Positions 7,338 to 7,625 of a stretch of 7,625 nt of DNA are shown piece by piece. Position 1 is the stretch's first letter, and each line of letters starts with the position of its first letter. Source of the DNA: Ghiorsea sp. (GTDB taxonomy: Bacteria; Pseudomonadota; Zetaproteobacteria; Mariprofundales; Mariprofundaceae); contig JAJFLD010000041.1 of assembly GCA_021772875.1 (NCBI GenBank), positions 1 through 7,625 of the forward strand. Direction: 5' to 3'. The notes under the pieces were generated by a model. That model ran no database searches, was not told the DNA's origin, and saw nothing but the letters and a program-made list of their open reading frames with translations. A program made the translations under genes and the position numbers.

Positions 7338-7355
7338 CATAGCGCAAGCGCCATG
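7338..7355 (-). repeat. Hairpin-forming palindrome in the leader of the membrane protein gene
   Basis: The + strand reads CATAGCGC-AA-GCGCCATG, a dyad with one A/C mismatch. In - strand RNA that mismatch becomes a G-U pair, giving about seven base pairs closed by a CUUG tetraloop, a recognised stable loop. It lies about 90 bases upstream of the TTG start. No U-tract follows, so it is not an evident terminator. Its role is unknown. Confidence 0.35.
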
Positions 7356-7378
7356 ATACGCAGAATCTTTGGCATCTT

Positions 7379-7384
7379 TTTATA
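7379..7384 (-). promoter_or_regulatory. Possible -10 element for the membrane protein gene
   Basis: The - strand reads TATAAA here, five of six matches to the -10 consensus. The sequence at -35 spacing (AGCACA for 17 bases) matches poorly, so a lone promoter is uncertain and an activator could be needed. If used, the leader would be about 125 bases long and would include the hairpin at 7338-7355. Another TATATG-like stretch lies nearer the gene, around 7322-7327. Confidence 0.25.
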
Positions 7385-7385
7385 G

Positions 7386-7401
7386 ATACGTGCTGACGTA
7401 T
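7386..7401. repeat. Operator-like dyad in the divergent region
   Basis: ATACGT (7386-7391), GCTG spacer, ACGTAT (7396-7401): a perfect 6-bp inverted repeat with a four-base spacer, 16 bases in all. It sits immediately upstream of the possible - strand -10 at 7379-7384, inside what would be the promoter spacer. The size and symmetry suit a dimeric regulator, but none is encoded in the window. Confidence 0.4.
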
Positions 7402-7511
7402 TGTGCTTAGTATGCTGATAAATATCACCATAAACATTTAGATATCTAGTTTAAGGTAGGTGGTGTTGATTGGGTTGGCAATAACATATGAAGTTGTAAG
7501 GGAGAAAAAAA

Positions 7512-7625
7512 ATGGTATTGAAATGGCGCTTCATGCTTATGCTAGGTTTGTTATTACCACTGCTTACATCATGTGCGACTTTGAAGCAGGCCATGGCTAT
7601 TCCAGAAGTGAAATTCTCTTTTGAT
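7512..7625 (+). CDS. Lipoprotein, N-terminal fragment cut by the window edge (possibly LEA type 2-like)
   Basis: Thirty-eight codons are visible before the sequence ends. The ATG has GGAG (7501-7504) seven bases upstream. The protein begins MVLKWRF, a short basic n-region, followed by a hydrophobic core (MLMLGLLLPLL) and a lipobox L-T-S-C with Cys21, so signal peptidase II cleavage and lipidation are expected. Ala at +2 is not the Asp inner-membrane retention signal, so outer-membrane sorting is likely in a Gram-negative cell. The start of the mature part, with IPEVKFSFD soon after the cysteine, is reminiscent of lipoproteins with a LEA14/water-stress domain, where a P-E-V stretch opens the beta-sandwich. 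That assignment is a guess from a few residues. It does not look like BamC, the lipoprotein often found after dapA. The function cannot be judged from this fragment. Confidence 0.8.
   Translation, partial: MVLKWRFMLMLGLLLPLLTSCATLKQAMAIPEVKFSFD

Larger units (their letters stand above)
7248..7511. other. Divergent intergenic region
   Basis: This 264-base stretch separates the membrane protein gene (-) from the lipoprotein gene (+) and must hold signals for both. It contains the dyads at 7338-7355 and 7386-7401, the 10-bp palindrome TAGATATCTA at 7439-7448, and the two ribosome sites. I found no convincing -35/-10 pair for the lipoprotein gene; TTGGCA at 7475-7480 has no matching -10. A 65-codon - strand frame crosses the region (7437-7240), but its sequence looks like chance. 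Confidence 0.6.

Noticed and set aside
7240..7437. 65-codon - strand frame in the divergent region
   Set aside because: It overlaps the ribosome site and start of the membrane protein gene, has an ill-assorted composition with no domain or signal sequence, and lacks a good ribosome site.
7512..7625. BamC (NlpB), the lipoprotein often found near dapA
   Set aside because: The visible mature residues do not resemble BamC, and an oppositely oriented gene separates it from dapA.
1..7625. Mobile element, CRISPR, toxin-antitoxin or defence system
   Set aside because: No transposase, integrase, direct-repeat array, small gene pair or defence domain was seen on either strand.

Overview
This window holds ordinary chromosomal housekeeping genes of a Gram-negative bacterium, most likely a proteobacterium. 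The evidence is the PheS/PheT, RNase R and DapA sequences, which are closest by memory to proteobacterial forms, and a lipoprotein signal peptide at the right edge. Base composition looks moderately AT-leaning and codon choice is even across the genes, with many TTG leucine codons. A zetaproteobacterial or related lineage is possible, but I cannot establish it without a search. I see no phage genes, insertion sequences, CRISPR repeats, tRNAs or rRNAs.

Layout on the + strand: pheS enters from the left edge already truncated (1-960) and overlaps pheT (957-3317) by four bases. A very strong hairpin terminator (3358-3399) closes this operon. A 107-base gap leads to rnr (3507-5624), which starts at GTG. 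A 128-base gap carrying a near-consensus sigma-70 promoter (5689-5717) leads to dapA (5753-6643). Converging on dapA from the - strand is an uncharacterised seven-helix membrane protein gene (7247 down to 6681, TTG start). A 264-base divergent region with several small dyads separates it from the start of a lipoprotein gene (7512 to the right edge).

PheS and PheT form the alpha2-beta2 phenylalanyl-tRNA synthetase, and their overlap suggests translational coupling. RNase R degrades structured RNA. DapA makes the first committed step towards diaminopimelate and lysine. The window gives no sign that these three units work together beyond being core genes. The two least-described items are the PQ-loop/SWEET-like membrane protein and the partial lipoprotein.

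I did not find a convincing new multi-gene system. The points most worth a second look are the RNase R architecture (basic N-terminal extension, no N-terminal winged helix, no basic C-terminal tail), the membrane protein with its TTG start, the four-cysteine insert in PheS, the Thr-to-Ser change in the DapA active site, and the dyads in the divergent region.
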